Positions 15,610 through 24,924 are shown, counted from the first letter of the stretch. The stretch: DNA of 64,000 nucleotides from Solirubrobacter soli DSM 22325 (GCF_000423665.1 NZ_AUIK01000010.1:62001-126000), one strand, 5' to 3'. Numbers and translations are program-made. Notes: generated from the letters alone by a model not told the origin.

Positions 15610-16775
15610 GCCGCGGCCTCCAGCCGCGCCGCGAGGGCGTCTCCCAGCGCGGAGGACCAGTGCGGGGCTCCGTCTCGCCACACGTAGAGGTCTCGAGTGG
15701 CCGGGCCGGCGGCGACGCGGATGACTTCGGCGACCGCGACGACGCGGCGGGTGCCGTCGGGGCAGCGGGCTTGGCAGACGACGAGGTCGAAGGCGTCGGC
15801 GATCTGTTCGCGGATCGCGGCGTGTGGGAGGCCGACGTCGGACATAAGGGCGAGCACCTCGACGCGGCGCAGGGCCTCGGTGGGTGAGCCCGCGTGGACG
15901 GTGCAGAGCGAGCCGTCGTGGCCGGTCGACAACGCGGTGAGCATGTCGAGCGCCTCGGCGCCCCGCACCTCGCCGACGATGATCCGGTCCGGGCGCATGC
16001 GCAGGGCGTTGCGGACGAGGCGCCGGATCGTCACCTCGCCGCGGCCCTCCAGGTTGGGCGGGCGCGCTTCCAACCGCACCACGTGGGGCTGGCGCAACCG
16101 CAACTCGGCGGCGTCTTCGATCGTCACGACGCGCTCGTCGTCGCCCACGAATGAGCTCAACACGTTCAAGGTCGTCGTCTTGCCGGAGCCGGTCCCGCCG
16201 CACACCAGGATCGTCGCCCGCGCGCGCACGGCACGGCCGAGGAAGTCCAACAGCGGGCGGGTCAGCGTCCCGTTCTCGACCAGCTCCAACGGAGAGAACC
16301 CGCGACGGCGGAACCGCCGGATCGTCAAAGCCGGGCCATCCAGAGCCAAAGGCGGCAGGACGACGTTGATGCGCGAGCCGTCGGGCAGCCGGGCGTCCGC
16401 CAGCGGCTCCGCCTCGTCGACGCGCCGCCCCAGCGGAGCGAGGATGCGTTCGATCGCGTCGCGCAGGTCGGCCTCGCGCTCGAAGCGCACGCCGGTCGCT
16501 TCCAACCGCCCACCCCGCTCCACCCACACCGGCGCGGTCCCGCTGACCATGATCTCGTCGACCGACGGATCGCCCAGCAACGGCTCCAGCGGGCCGAGCC
16601 CGAACGCCCGCTCGGCGATCCGCGCCACGAGCTCCGCGCGCCGGTCCTCGCTCAGCACTCCCGCCTCGCGGTCGACCAGCGCGCGGATGCGCCCCGGCAG
16701 GTCCGGACCGTCCTCCCCCGCGCCCGCCAACAGGCGCTCCCGCAGGTCGGTGGCGAGGCGGTCGAGAAGGTCCAT
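15606..16775 (-). CDS. cpaF: CpaF/TadA-family secretion ATPase
   Basis: This hexameric ATPase powers Tad pilus assembly or type II-like secretion from the cytoplasmic side. The N-terminal domain has DPSVDEIMVSGTAPVWVERGG near residues 69-89; Walker A is CGGTGSGKTTT at 192-202, the Asp box DDERVVTIEDAAELRL near 212-227, Walker B RIIVGEVRG at 264-272, and the His box STGHDGSLCTVHAGSP follows near 282-297. At 389 residues it is compact for the family. It is the first gene of cpaF-tadB-tadC and begins 12 bases after the stop of the upstream short-chain dehydrogenase, which may share its transcript. Confidence 0.93.
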   Translation of the reverse strand: MDLLDRLATDLRERLLAGAGEDGPDLPGRIRALVDREAGVLSEDRRAELVARIAERAFGLGPLEPLLGDPSVDEIMVSGTAPVWVERGGRLEATGVRFEREADLRDAIERILAPLGRRVDEAEPLADARLPDGSRINVVLPPLALDGPALTIRRFRRRGFSPLELVENGTLTRPLLDFLGRAVRARATILVCGGTGSGKTTTLNVLSSFVGDDERVVTIEDAAELRLRQPHVVRLEARPPNLEGRGEVTIRRLVRNALRMRPDRIIVGEVRGAEALDMLTALSTGHDGSLCTVHAGSPTEALRRVEVLALMSDVGLPHAAIREQIADAFDLVVCQARCPDGTRRVVAVAEVIRVAAGPATRDLYVWRDGAPHWSSALGDALAARLEAAA

Positions 16776-16787
16776 GTACCTCCTAGC

Positions 16788-17528
16788 TCACCCCGCGGAG
16801 ACTTCGCCCCCCAGGTACGCATCGCTCAGCGCCCGCAACGCGGCGCGCGCGTCCGAGTCGTACGCCTGCGCGTCCGCCCGCGCCTCCGCCAGGCCGTTGA
16901 AGTACCGGCCGGAGACGTCGGTGCGCCCGACCAGCGACAGCGTCGCCTCCACCCCCTGCTCCAGTGACGAGATCGGATCGATCCCCGCCTGCACGACCAT
17001 CTTGGTCGGCATGAACGTCGCGGGATGCAGGGCGTTCGCGGTCACGCCCGCCTCGGCGAGGTCGAACGCGTGCATGATCTGGGCGAGCTTGCTCTGGCAG
17101 TACGCGCGGTCGCCGCTGTAGCCCCGGGTGATCATCGGATCGTCGAAGTCGATCGGCGCCTGCCCGGCGCTCGCCACGTTGATCACCCGCGACGGAGCCA
17201 ACGCGCCCGCCAGCAGATAGCCCGCCAGGTAGTTGACCTGGAAGCGCAGCTCGATCCCGTCCTCGCTCTCCTCCCGATCACCGAACCCGAGGCCGGCGTT
17301 GTTGACGAGGACGTCGATCGGCGGGAGCGCCGCAGCCAACCCGCGGACCGCATCCAGAGACGCGAAGTCGGCGAGGAAGAGCTCGCTGGCGCCGGTCTCG
17401 GCCAACGCGGCGGCGCCGCGGTCGGGGTCGCGGCCGTGGATGAGCACGGTGTCGCCGGCCTGCACCAATTCGCGCGCGAGCGCCCGGCCGAGGCCGTCGG
17501 TCGCGCCGGTCACGAGGACGGTGGTCAT
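16788..17528 (-). CDS. Short-chain dehydrogenase/reductase
   Basis: The cofactor motif TGATDGLG lies at residues 7-14, NNAG near 76-79, the catalytic serine in NVASAGQ, and the catalytic pair in the YCQSK (YxxxK) motif near residue 143. The 246-residue length and the TNAL-type tail region HPATFMPTKM place it in the classical SDR group with NAD(P). The substrate is unknown. It is divergent from the triple-domain kinase/aminotransferase gene, with only 11 bases between the start codons. Confidence 0.88.
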   Translation of the reverse strand: MTTVLVTGATDGLGRALARELVQAGDTVLIHGRDPDRGAAALAETGASELFLADFASLDAVRGLAAALPPIDVLVNNAGLGFGDREESEDGIELRFQVNYLAGYLLAGALAPSRVINVASAGQAPIDFDDPMITRGYSGDRAYCQSKLAQIMHAFDLAEAGVTANALHPATFMPTKMVVQAGIDPISSLEQGVEATLSLVGRTDVSGRYFNGLAEARADAQAYDSDARAALRALSDAYLGGEVSAG

Positions 17529-17539
17529 AGGCTGAGAGC

Positions 17540-20125
17540 ATGATCGACCCGGTCCGCATCGCGCAGGAGTACTTCGGCCTCGACACCACCGCGACGCCGT
17601 TGCCGGGCGAGCACGACCTCAATTACGGCCTCGAGGAGCGCCACGTCCTCAAGGTCCATCGTCCGGGCGCGGACCTCAGTTATGAGGACGCGGTGCTCGA
17701 GCACCTGCGCGACGAGCCGTTCGCGCCGCACCTGCTCGGCCGCGTCCAGCACGAGGACCGGACCGTGCGGCTGCTCAGCTGGCTTCCGGGGCGGATGTGG
17801 GCCGAGCACCCCGGTGACATGGCGTCGCTCGGCCGCGTCGTGGCGCATGTCGACCGGGCGCTGGCGAGCTTCGACCAGCGCCGCGACCACCCGTGGGAGC
17901 TGCGCCACGCGCGCGACTTCGGGATCGACGTCCCGGAGCTCGACCACCTCCCCCACCAGGTCATCCACAACGACGCCAACGAGCACAACGTGCTGGTCGG
18001 CGACGACGGCATCGTCACCGGGCTCATCGACTTCGGCGACGTCGTCTACTCCGCGCGCGTCTGCGGCCTGGCGATCGCCGCCGCCTACGCGATGCAGGGC
18101 GCCGCCGATCCCGCCCGCGCGGTCGTCCCCGTCGTCCGCGGCTACCACGAGGTCACGCCGCTGCGCGAGGACGAGCTGGAGGTGCTGTACCCGCTGATCC
18201 GCGCGCGGCTGCAGATGAGCGTCGCGATGGCGGTCACCCAACACGCCGCCGCCCCGGACAACGAGTACCTGCTGATCTCGCAGGCCGGCGTGCGCGAGGC
18301 GCTGTCACGGCTGGAGGGCGAGGACGCGAGGCTGGCGCACTTCCGCTTCCGCGACGCGTGCGGATACGAGGCGAGCCCGCGGGCGCGCGCGGTCCGGCAG
18401 TTCCTGGCGACGTCGCGCGCGCACCCCGTCATGGACGGCGACCTCGCCAACGCGCCCGTGCTCGACCTCGGCAACGGGATGCCGCCCGTCGACGGGCTGG
18501 CGATCGGGCGCTACGACGAGGAGCGCTCGATCTACACCGCGCCCGAGTTCGAGACGCCGGACGGGCGCTGGCGGACGCGGCACATGGCGGTCGACATCTT
18601 CGCGCCGGCAGGCGCGCCCGTGTACGCGCCGTTCGACGGCACCGTGGTCGTGCGGGAGAACCGCAAGGCGCTCGGCGACTACGGCGGCCTGCTGGTGCTC
18701 GAGCACGACGGCTTCTTCACGCTGCACGGGCATCTGGATCCGGAGTCGCTGGCGACCGGCTCGGTGCGTGCGGGTGAGCCGATCGCGCGGCTGGGGTCTC
18801 CCGAAGTGAACGGCGGGTGGGAGCCGCACCTGCACCTGCAGCTGTTCACCGACCTGGTCTCAGACCTCCCCGGCGTGGCGTTGAGCGACGAGGCGGACCT
18901 GTGGCGCAGCGTCTGCCCTGATCCGAACCTGCTGCTCGGGCTGCCGGGCGGCGTCGCGGCGCGACCGCCGCGGACGGACATCGCGGCGCGGCGGCCGATC
19001 GTGCTCAGCCAGGCGCTCTCGAACACGGGGTTGCACATCGTCCGCGGCTCGGGCGCCTACCTCTATGACGCGGAGGGACGCGAGTACCTCGACCTCGTCA
19101 ACAACGTCGCCCACGTCGGCCACTGCCACCCGCGGGTGGTCGAGGCGGGCGCGCGGCAGATGCGCGTCCTGAACACCAACACGCGCTACCTGCACGGCTC
19201 GGTGATCGACTACGCGCGGCGGCTCGCGGCGACGCTCCCGGACCCGCTCCACGTGTGCTTCTTCGTGAACAGCGGCTCCGAGGCCAACGACCTCGCTCTG
19301 CGGCTCGCGGCCGCGCACACGGGGCGCGAGGACGTCATCGTGCTCGACCACGCCTACCACGGGCACCTGCGCTCGACGATCGATCTGAGTCCGTACAAGT
19401 TCCGCGACGCTCGTCCGTCACGCACGCACGTCGCCGCGCTGCCGACCGAGCCGGGCGCGCTGGAGTCGTTGTACGCCGAGATCGACGCTCCCGCCGCCTT
19501 CTACGCCGAGTCGGTCCAGGGCTGCGGCGGGCAGATCGTCTACCCGCGGGGATATCTGACGGCGGCGTTCGAGGCGGTGCGCGCGGCCGGCGGTGTCTGC
19601 GTCGCCGATGAGGTGCAGGTCGGCTTCGGGCGCATCGGCGAGCACTTCTGGGGCTTCGAGCTCGACGGCGTCGTCCCCGACATCGTCACTCTGGGGAAGC
19701 CGATCGGCAACGGCCACCCGCTGGGCGCCGTCGTGACGACGCCGGAGATCGCCGACTCCTTCCTGACCGGGATGGAGTACTTCAACACGTTCGGCGGGAA
19801 CCCGGTGTCGGCGGAGATCGGGCTCGCGGTCCTGGATGTGATCGAGGACGAGCGGCTCCAGGAGCACGCGCTGGAGATGGGCGCACGGTTGACGGCCGGG
19901 CTGCGCGAGTTCGACTTCGTCGACGTGCGCGGGCACGGGCTCTTCCTCGGCGTTCAGCTGGAGAGCCGGGAGCACGCTCACGCGCTGAAGGAAGGGCTGA
20001 AGGCGCGCGGCGTGCTGATCTCCACCGACGGCCCCAACGACGATGTCCTGAAGATCAAGCCGCCGCTGGTGCTCTCGGCGGCGGACTGCGACCGCTTCCT
20101 GGAGGCACTGTGGGATGTGCGCTAG
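17540..20125 (+). CDS. Fusion: aminoglycoside-phosphotransferase-type kinase, M23 peptidase domain, class III aminotransferase/phospho-lyase
   Basis: Three complete domains are joined in 861 residues. Residues 1-290 are an APH-type kinase with the catalytic loop HNDANEHN (143-150) and magnesium motif IDFGD (163-167). Residues 300-470 are an M23/LytM domain with the zinc ligands H348, D352 and the HLH pair at 430-432. Residues 490-861 are a class III PLP enzyme with DEVQVGFGR (690-698) and the PLP lysine K720. The nearest logic is mammalian hydroxylysine kinase plus phosphohydroxylysine or phosphoethanolamine phospho-lyase: phosphorylate an amino alcohol, then eliminate phosphate and ammonia. 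Related bacterial fusions with this order exist. The role of the peptidase domain, which has no signal peptide here, is unclear. The following short-chain dehydrogenase overlaps and could act on the aldehyde product. Confidence 0.88.
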   Translation: MIDPVRIAQEYFGLDTTATPLPGEHDLNYGLEERHVLKVHRPGADLSYEDAVLEHLRDEPFAPHLLGRVQHEDRTVRLLSWLPGRMWAEHPGDMASLGRVVAHVDRALASFDQRRDHPWELRHARDFGIDVPELDHLPHQVIHNDANEHNVLVGDDGIVTGLIDFGDVVYSARVCGLAIAAAYAMQGAADPARAVVPVVRGYHEVTPLREDELEVLYPLIRARLQMSVAMAVTQHAAAPDNEYLLISQAGVREALSRLEGEDARLAHFRFRDACGYEASPRARAVRQFLATSRAHPVMDGDLANAPVLDLGNGMPPVDGLAIGRYDEERSIYTAPEFETPDGRWRTRHMAVDIFAPAGAPVYAPFDGTVVVRENRKALGDYGGLLVLEHDGFFTLHGHLDPESLATGSVRAGEPIARLGSPEVNGGWEPHLHLQLFTDLVSDLPGVALSDEADLWRSVCPDPNLLLGLPGGVAARPPRTDIAARRPIVLSQALSNTGLHIVRGSGAYLYDAEGREYLDLVNNVAHVGHCHPRVVEAGARQMRVLNTNTRYLHGSVIDYARRLAATLPDPLHVCFFVNSGSEANDLALRLAAAHTGREDVIVLDHAYHGHLRSTIDLSPYKFRDARPSRTHVAALPTEPGALESLYAEIDAPAAFYAESVQGCGGQIVYPRGYLTAAFEAVRAAGGVCVADEVQVGFGRIGEHFWGFELDGVVPDIVTLGKPIGNGHPLGAVVTTPEIADSFLTGMEYFNTFGGNPVSAEIGLAVLDVIEDERLQEHALEMGARLTAGLREFDFVDVRGHGLFLGVQLESREHAHALKEGLKARGVLISTDGPNDDVLKIKPPLVLSAADCDRFLEALWDVR

Positions 20126-20832
20126 TCACCGGGGCGGGAAGCCCCGACGGGATCGGGTTCGCCACCGCGCGGCTGCTGGCCGCGCGGGGGTTCGACGTGG
20201 TTTTGAGCTCGACGACCGAGCGGGTCCACGAGCGCGCGTCGGAGCTGGGCGCGCGGGGCGTGGTGGCGGATCTGACCGTCTGGGACGACGCGGAACGGCT
20301 GGTCGCGGACGCCGGGCCGATCGACGTGCTCGTCAACAACGCGGGGATGGTCCAGACGGGCGTGTCATCGCCCGATCGCCTCTTCACCGAGACCACCGAG
20401 GCCGAGTGGCTGCGCGGGATCGACATCAACCTGCACACGACGTTCCGGCTGTGCCGGCTGGTGGCGCCGTCGATGGGTCCCGGCGGGCGGATCGTCAACG
20501 TCTCGTCGCTGACCGGGCCATACACGGCGCTGATCTACTCGGCCGCCTATGGTGCGGCGAAGGCGGGCGTGGACGGGCTCACGCGGGCGCTGGCGCTCGA
20601 GTTGGCACCGCGCGGCGTGACGGTCAACGCGGTGGCACCGGGGTGGATCGGGACCGGCTCGTCGACCGAGGAGGAGCTGCGGGCGGGTGCGAACACGCCG
20701 GTCGGGCGGCCGGGGACGCCGGACGAGGTCGCCGAGGTGATCGCGTTCCTGGCCTCGCCGGGCGCGTCCTACGTCACCGGTCAGTCGATCGTGATCGACG
20801 GCGGGAACACGCTCCAGGAGCTGAAGCTATAG
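20110..20832 (+). CDS. Short-chain dehydrogenase/reductase (FabG-like)
   Basis: The GTG at 20110 overlaps the previous stop by 16 bases and is preceded by GGAGG, so this gene is translated with the kinase/aminotransferase fusion. The cofactor loop [12 protein letters not shown] is near residues 7-18, NNAG near 76, the catalytic serine in NVSSLTG, and YGAAK (YxxxK) near 153. The tail [16 protein letters not shown] is typical of FabG-like SDRs. Given the neighbour, oxidation or reduction of a semialdehyde formed by the phospho-lyase is a reasonable but untested guess. The stop lies back to back with that of the convergent kinase gene. Confidence 0.88.
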   Translation: MGCALVTGAGSPDGIGFATARLLAARGFDVVLSSTTERVHERASELGARGVVADLTVWDDAERLVADAGPIDVLVNNAGMVQTGVSSPDRLFTETTEAEWLRGIDINLHTTFRLCRLVAPSMGPGGRIVNVSSLTGPYTALIYSAAYGAAKAGVDGLTRALALELAPRGVTVNAVAPGWIGTGSSTEEELRAGANTPVGRPGTPDEVAEVIAFLASPGASYVTGQSIVIDGGNTLQELKL

Positions 20833-21444
20833 GCGGACGAGGACGTCGGCTCGTGAGGCCGTCATCTTCACGAGGTCCGCGTTGCGCTCGTCGGAGCGCA
20901 TCACCCACGCGCGGGCGTACTCCGGGGTCTTGCCGAACTGGATGTGACGCTGGATGAGGCGCTGCACCCGCAGCTCCTCGTCGGTCTCCACGTACCAGGT
21001 CTCGTCGAGCAGCGCTCGGATCGGACCCCAACGCTCGTCGTCGAGCAGCAGGTAGTTGCCTTCGGTGACGACGAGGGGCGTCGTGCTCGGGATCGCGATC
21101 GCGCCCGCGATCGGCTCCTCGATCTCGCGGCGGAACTCGGGCGCGTAGACGACGGGCTCGTCGGACTTCAACCGCGCGAGCAGGGCGGCGTAGCCCGCGG
21201 CGTCGAAGGTGTCGGGCGCGCCCATCCGGTCCCTGCGGCCGAGCCGCACGAGCTCCGACTGCGCGAGGTGGAACCCGTCCATCGGCACCAGCCGCGCCTG
21301 CTCCCCCAGCTCGGCGACGACCTGCCGCGCCACGGTCGACTTCCCGCCGCCCGGCGGGCCCGCGATGCCGAGGATCCTTCGTTCGCCGGCCTGCGCGAGC
21401 TCACGCGCGCGGGTGACGAGCGCCGCTCCGTCCTCAATGACCAT
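20827..21444 (-). CDS. P-loop nucleoside/sugar kinase family protein (PanK/uridine-kinase-like)
   Basis: The 205-residue product has Walker [10 protein letters not shown] near residues 29-37, the substrate-binding MDGFHL near 55-60, and [14 protein letters not shown] near 124-137, the fingerprint of the FrcK/YggC/uridine-kinase-like family. Members phosphorylate fructose or nucleosides, or are uncharacterised; the substrate is not evident. It starts 9 bases after the stop of the CpaB-like gene; TAGTGT, which includes that stop codon, lies 6 bases before the ATG and could serve as a -10. The stop abuts the convergent SDR stop. Confidence 0.85.
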   Translation of the reverse strand: MVIEDGAALVTRARELAQAGERRILGIAGPPGGGKSTVARQVVAELGEQARLVPMDGFHLAQSELVRLGRRDRMGAPDTFDAAGYAALLARLKSDEPVVYAPEFRREIEEPIAGAIAIPSTTPLVVTEGNYLLLDDERWGPIRALLDETWYVETDEELRVQRLIQRHIQFGKTPEYARAWVMRSDERNADLVKMTASRADVLVRL

Positions 21445-21453
21445 GCGGGCACA

Positions 21454-22113
21454 CTAGAGGCCGTCGTCGACGACCAGCGCTCCCACCTTCCGGCGGTCGC
21501 CGGGCGCGCGGGCCAGGAGGCGCACGTCGCGGGCGAAGGTCTGCGCGGCGGCGAGGTAGACCGCCTGGGCCGCGCTGACGCGCAGGGTCGCCGTGACCTT
21601 CGGGCCGTTCTCGTCCTTGGCCGGGCGGGCGGCGAGGACCTCGACGTCCTCGAGCGCGACCCGCGTCGCCCCGTGGTCGTTGCGGTCCGTGGTGACGAGG
21701 ACGTCCACGTGCGTGCCCGCGGTCACGGCCTGCGGCGAGCCGGTCGCGTTGATGTCGACCGCGCGCTGCCCGCGCTCGATCGCCGCCTCGGGCGCGGCCG
21801 AACGCCGCACGAGCAGCTCGGGCGTGACCGGCGCGCCCTTGGGCACCGGCACCGCGAGCTTCTGCCCGGCCAGCGCCGCCGCGAACGCCGGCTCCCCCGG
21901 CGGCGCGTACCGCTGCGGGAGCGAACGGACGCCGAGGTCGGACAGCTGGAGCGTCCGCCCGGCCGGCAGGTCGGTCCGCGCGACCACGACGTCGACCGCG
22001 GGCCCGAGCTGCGCTTTGAGGGCCGCCTCGCGGCGGGACATGTGCGTCGCCGACAACGTCCCGAGCAGCAGCGCGAGCCCGAGAAGGACCGCGGCCCGCC
22101 GACGGCGCGTCAC
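21454..22113 (-). CDS. CpaB/RcpC-like SAF-domain protein of a Tad pilus system
   Basis: After a basic N-terminus and one membrane helix (residues 7-23), the 219-residue protein has an SAF domain (VVVARTDLPAGRTLQLSDLGVRSLP near 42-66) and the RcpC-like region with GQRAVDINATGSPQAVTAGTHVDVLV split around residues 114-140. CpaB/RcpC proteins act outside the membrane in Flp pilus assembly. It lies 4.7 kb from cpaF-tadB-tadC on the same strand. The start is a GTG overlapping a preceding short ORF (GTGA), within an operon headed by a two-component pair. Confidence 0.82.
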   Translation of the reverse strand: MTRRRRAAVLLGLALLLGTLSATHMSRREAALKAQLGPAVDVVVARTDLPAGRTLQLSDLGVRSLPQRYAPPGEPAFAAALAGQKLAVPVPKGAPVTPELLVRRSAAPEAAIERGQRAVDINATGSPQAVTAGTHVDVLVTTDRNDHGATRVALEDVEVLAARPAKDENGPKVTATLRVSAAQAVYLAAAQTFARDVRLLARAPGDRRKVGALVVDDGL

Positions 22114-22238
22114 GCCGCGCCGAGGTCGTCGGGGGCGAAGCGGCGGCGGGTCTCGGCGCGCGCGCCGAGACCGCCGTGCGCTGCGGCGCGGGCGTGCGTC
22201 GGGTGCGCGGCGGCGGAATCGGGCGCGAGCGGCGTCAC
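22110..22238 (-). CDS. Possible 42-residue small protein between a histidine kinase and a CpaB-like gene
   Basis: A GTG at 22238 overlaps the kinase stop (GTGA), and the ORF's own TGA overlaps the GTG of the CpaB-like gene in the same way. The product runs VTPLAPDSAAAHPTHARAA then a short basic stretch and ends FAPDDLGAA. It has no signal, helix or known motif. Two 4-base overlaps in a row are the usual sign of coupled genes in this window. In GC-rich DNA such overlaps can arise by chance, so it may instead be a spacer. Confidence 0.45.
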   Translation of the reverse strand: MTPLAPDSAAAHPTHARAAAHGGLGARAETRRRFAPDDLGAA

Positions 22239-23191
22239 GCGGCGGCGGGGTCGTGGGCGGCGGGCATCTCGAGCATCAGCCGGGCGCCGCCGTCCGAGGG
22301 CGCGGCGTGGAGGCGACCGCCGTGGTGCTCGGCGATCGCGGCCGCGATCGCGAGCCCGTGGCCGCGCCGACCCCGGCGCGCACGGGCGGCCGCGGTGAGC
22401 ACGGAGACGCTCGCCGGCAGCCCCGGCCCGTCGTCGGCGACCTCGATCAGCACACGCCGGCCGGTGGCACGCACGCGCACCCGGACGACCCCTCCCCCGT
22501 GCTCGGCGGCGTTGCCCACGAGGTTCGCGCACGCCTGCGCGATCCGCAGCGGGTCAGCGAAGACCACCGCGGCCGGCGAGGCCGCGCGCGGCGAGCCGGC
22601 CGCGGCGTGACGCGGCGACGCCGCGGGCGGCGACGCGGCAACTGCGGCGTGGCGCGGCGACGCCGCGGGCGGCGACGCGGCAACCGCGGCGTGGCGCTGC
22701 GACGGCGCGGCGGGCGACGGCGTCGCGCGCGACGGCGCGGCGGGCGGCCTTGCGGCGGCTGCGCGGGCGCGGCGGCGAGACCACGCGCACGTCGCGGCCG
22801 CCGCGGGCGACACGGCCTCCCCGGTCGCGACGATCAGCGGCGGTTCCACCCGCAGCTCGGCGCCGTAGCCCGCGGCCAGGGTGCGCCACGCCGGGGCGTA
22901 GGACTCAACGAGGGCGATCACGTCGACGAGCTCGCGGGCGGTGCGGGGCTTCGCGCCCGCCGGGGCGGCGGCGAGGTCGTCGAGGGCGCGGCCGGCGCGG
23001 GCGAGTTCGAGCTCGATCGCGGCCAGGCGGGCGGGTTCGCCGCCGAGGGCGTGCAGGCCGAGGCCGACGGCGAAGAGCGGGCCGCGGAGCTCGTGGGTCG
23101 CGCGCGCGACGCGCACCAGTCGCAGGTGGGCGCGCAGGTAGGACACGATGAACGCGATCGTCAGCGCCCAGCTCGCCAGCATGAAGATCAT
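22235..23191 (-). CDS. Sensor histidine kinase with a low-complexity insertion
   Basis: A single N-terminal membrane helix (residues 3-19) leads directly to the dimerisation box ATHELRGPLFAVGLGL with H33 as phospho-acceptor. The ATPase domain has NLVGNAAEHGG (N box), DDGPGLP (G1) and RRGHGLAIAAAIAEHHGG (G2), so it looks active. Between them, residues about 135-205 are an Arg/Ser/Pro/Ala region with the repeat VAASPPAASPRHAA occurring twice. There is no extracellular sensor domain. The ATG at 23191 overlaps the response-regulator stop by 4 bases, so the pair is coupled. Confidence 0.88.
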   Translation of the reverse strand: MIFMLASWALTIAFIVSYLRAHLRLVRVARATHELRGPLFAVGLGLHALGGEPARLAAIELELARAGRALDDLAAAPAGAKPRTARELVDVIALVESYAPAWRTLAAGYGAELRVEPPLIVATGEAVSPAAAATCAWSRRRARAAAARPPAAPSRATPSPAAPSQRHAAVAASPPAASPRHAAVAASPPAASPRHAAAGSPRAASPAAVVFADPLRIAQACANLVGNAAEHGGGVVRVRVRATGRRVLIEVADDGPGLPASVSVLTAAARARRGRRGHGLAIAAAIAEHHGGRLHAAPSDGGARLMLEMPAAHDPAAA

Positions 23192-23916
23192 GCGGCCCCG
23201 CTCTCGATCGGGCCGTCGACGAGGCGATAGCCGATGCCCCAGACGTTGACCACGAAGGCGTCTCCGTCGGCTCGCAGCTTCGTGCGCAGGCGGCAGGCGT
23301 GGGAGTCGAGCGTCCGGGTCGACCCGTGGGTGCGGAAGCCCCACACGTCGCGGAGCAGCTCGTCCTTGGTGAAGACGCGCGTCGGGGACGAGGCGAGCAT
23401 CCGCAGCAGCGCGAACTCCTTCGCCGCGAGGTCGACGGGTTGTCCGCGCAGCTTCGTGGTGCGGCCCGCCGGGTCGATCTCCAGCTCGCCCACCCGCAGC
23501 AGCCCGCGCTGCATTCGCAGCTGGGAGCGTCGCAGCACCGCCGCGATCCGCAACCGGAGCTCCGGGTACGAGAACGGCTTCACCACATAGTCGTCGAGGC
23601 CGCGTTCAAAGCCGCGGATGCGGTCCAGGTCCGATCCGGAGCCGGAGAGCATCAGCAGCGGGAGCTCGGGGTCGAGGCGGCCGACGACCCCGTCCGCCGC
23701 CCGCACCCGACGGACGAGCTCGAGCCCGGAGCCGTCGGGGAGCTTGAGGTCGATGATCGCGAGGTCGGGGCGTTTGAACTCGAGCTCGCGGAGGGCGTCC
23801 TCGAGCGTCGACGTGACCACCAGCTCGTAGCCGTCGGCGGTCAGGTTGTCGGCGAGGAATGTCCGGATCAGCGGGTCGTCTTCGAGCAGCAGCAGGGTGG
23901 CGGTTTCGACGGACAT
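23188..23916 (-). CDS. OmpR/PhoB-family response regulator
   Basis: The receiver domain has the acidic pair ED near residues 12-14, the phospho-acceptor D56 in IIDLKLPDG, the Ser switch in LMLSGSGS and the Lys in VVKPFSYPELRLR. The C-terminal winged helix runs LRGQPVDLAAKEFALLRML to RTLDSHACRLRTKL and ends WGIGYRLVDG. It is the first gene of an operon with the kinase, the 42-residue ORF and the CpaB-like gene, so it may control pilus or surface functions. Confidence 0.93.
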   Translation of the reverse strand: MSVETATLLLLEDDPLIRTFLADNLTADGYELVVTSTLEDALRELEFKRPDLAIIDLKLPDGSGLELVRRVRAADGVVGRLDPELPLLMLSGSGSDLDRIRGFERGLDDYVVKPFSYPELRLRIAAVLRRSQLRMQRGLLRVGELEIDPAGRTTKLRGQPVDLAAKEFALLRMLASSPTRVFTKDELLRDVWGFRTHGSTRTLDSHACRLRTKLRADGDAFVVNVWGIGYRLVDGPIESGAA

Positions 23917-23953
23917 GCCCAGCAGAGGGCGCGCCCGCGAAAGTTCGCCCCCC

Positions 23954-24433
23954 TCAGCGCAGCTGCACGGAGGTCGGCCGCGCGATCGAGCAGCGCGAGA
24001 TGACCTTGCCGCCGCTCTTGATCACGGCGCTGCCGGTGACGGTCGCGGTGGCGGTGGTCGCGGAGGTGAAGCGGCCGTTCAGCTTCCAGGTGAACTCGCC
24101 CGTGCGCCCCGCCACACCGCCGAAGTTGCGCTCGGTTCCACGCACGGTCGCGGAGAAGCGTCCGCCGCGGGCGCGGACGGTCGGCTTGGCCTCGAGCGTC
24201 GAGACCCACGCCTCCTGGAGCCCGCCGCCCTTGCACTTGCCGTCGAAGCCCATGCGGACGAGGAACTTGTTGCCGTCGCGCGTGTCGGTCTCGATCCGCA
24301 TCTGCTGCTGGCGCGGGAACTTGAGCGTGCCGCTGAGGATCGCGCCCGGGCGCGGGACCACGTCGGCCGCGACGGCGGTTCCCGCCAGCACAAGCGGGAC
24401 GGCGAAGAGGGCGACGAGGGCGCGAACGGTCAT
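23954..24433 (-). CDS. Secreted protein of unknown function
   Basis: The product starts with a signal peptide (residues 1-22, ending AGTAVAAD) and has a mature part of ~135 residues rich in beta-strand-like, Thr/Lys/Arg/Gly sequence (GTLKFPRQQQMRIETDT, FTWKLNGRFTSATTATATV). Cysteines near residues 67 and 149 may form a disulfide. I recognise no family. The ATG at 24433 is preferred over a GTG one codon upstream because TAGGTT lies 6 bases before it. It is divergent from the Cys-rich gene at 24529. Confidence 0.75.
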   Translation of the reverse strand: MTVRALVALFAVPLVLAGTAVAADVVPRPGAILSGTLKFPRQQQMRIETDTRDGNKFLVRMGFDGKCKGGGLQEAWVSTLEAKPTVRARGGRFSATVRGTERNFGGVAGRTGEFTWKLNGRFTSATTATATVTGSAVIKSGGKVISRCSIARPTSVQLR

Positions 24434-24528
24434 CACACGAACCTATCCGCGCCAGCCGTACCTAAACACGGTGTATTGGGCACACCCTGGCTACTCGTCT
24501 AGTCACGGGCCGCCGGTAAACTCGCGGA

Positions 24529-24924
24529 ATGGGCCGAATAGCCCGCAGGACGGCGACGACCGAGTGTCGCCTTTGCTTGACGTACTGCGACCGCGTGATC
24601 GCGCCCGCGAGCTGCGTGAGGGCGCAGTGCTCCTCGCTCTACGCGTACGACGACCCGCTCAGCGGCAACCGCTACATGGGCTGTGCACAGAACGTGTTCG
24701 CGACCGAGATCGACGTCGCGCTCTTCGAGGAGGCCGAGCGCGGGCGCGGGTACGGCACGTTGAAGCTGGCGCGCGAACCGCTCGCCTGCTGCGCCTTCTC
24801 GGTCGAGAAAGCGCACGAGAGTCCCGAGTTCCTCTGCCGCAACCGGCGCTTCGCGGATTTCCCCGAAACCGGTCCAGATGCCATAACGGCGTTCGACCTC
24901 AGACACGGTTTGGCGTCCTCATGA
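24529..24924 (+). CDS. Cysteine-rich protein of unknown function
   Basis: A 131-residue protein with nine cysteines, most in an N-terminal pattern CRLCLTYC (13, 16, 20), then C29 and C34, with GC at 52, a CC pair at 87-88 and C103. The spacing suggests metal (zinc or Fe-S) binding. Strings such as YRYMGC-like SGNRYMGCAQNVF and EIDVALFEEAERGRGYGTLK read as a conserved compact domain. No signal peptide or known family is apparent. A TAAACT hexamer ends 6 bases before the ATG, consistent with a leaderless transcript. Confidence 0.7.
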   Translation: MGRIARRTATTECRLCLTYCDRVIAPASCVRAQCSSLYAYDDPLSGNRYMGCAQNVFATEIDVALFEEAERGRGYGTLKLAREPLACCAFSVEKAHESPEFLCRNRRFADFPETGPDAITAFDLRHGLASS

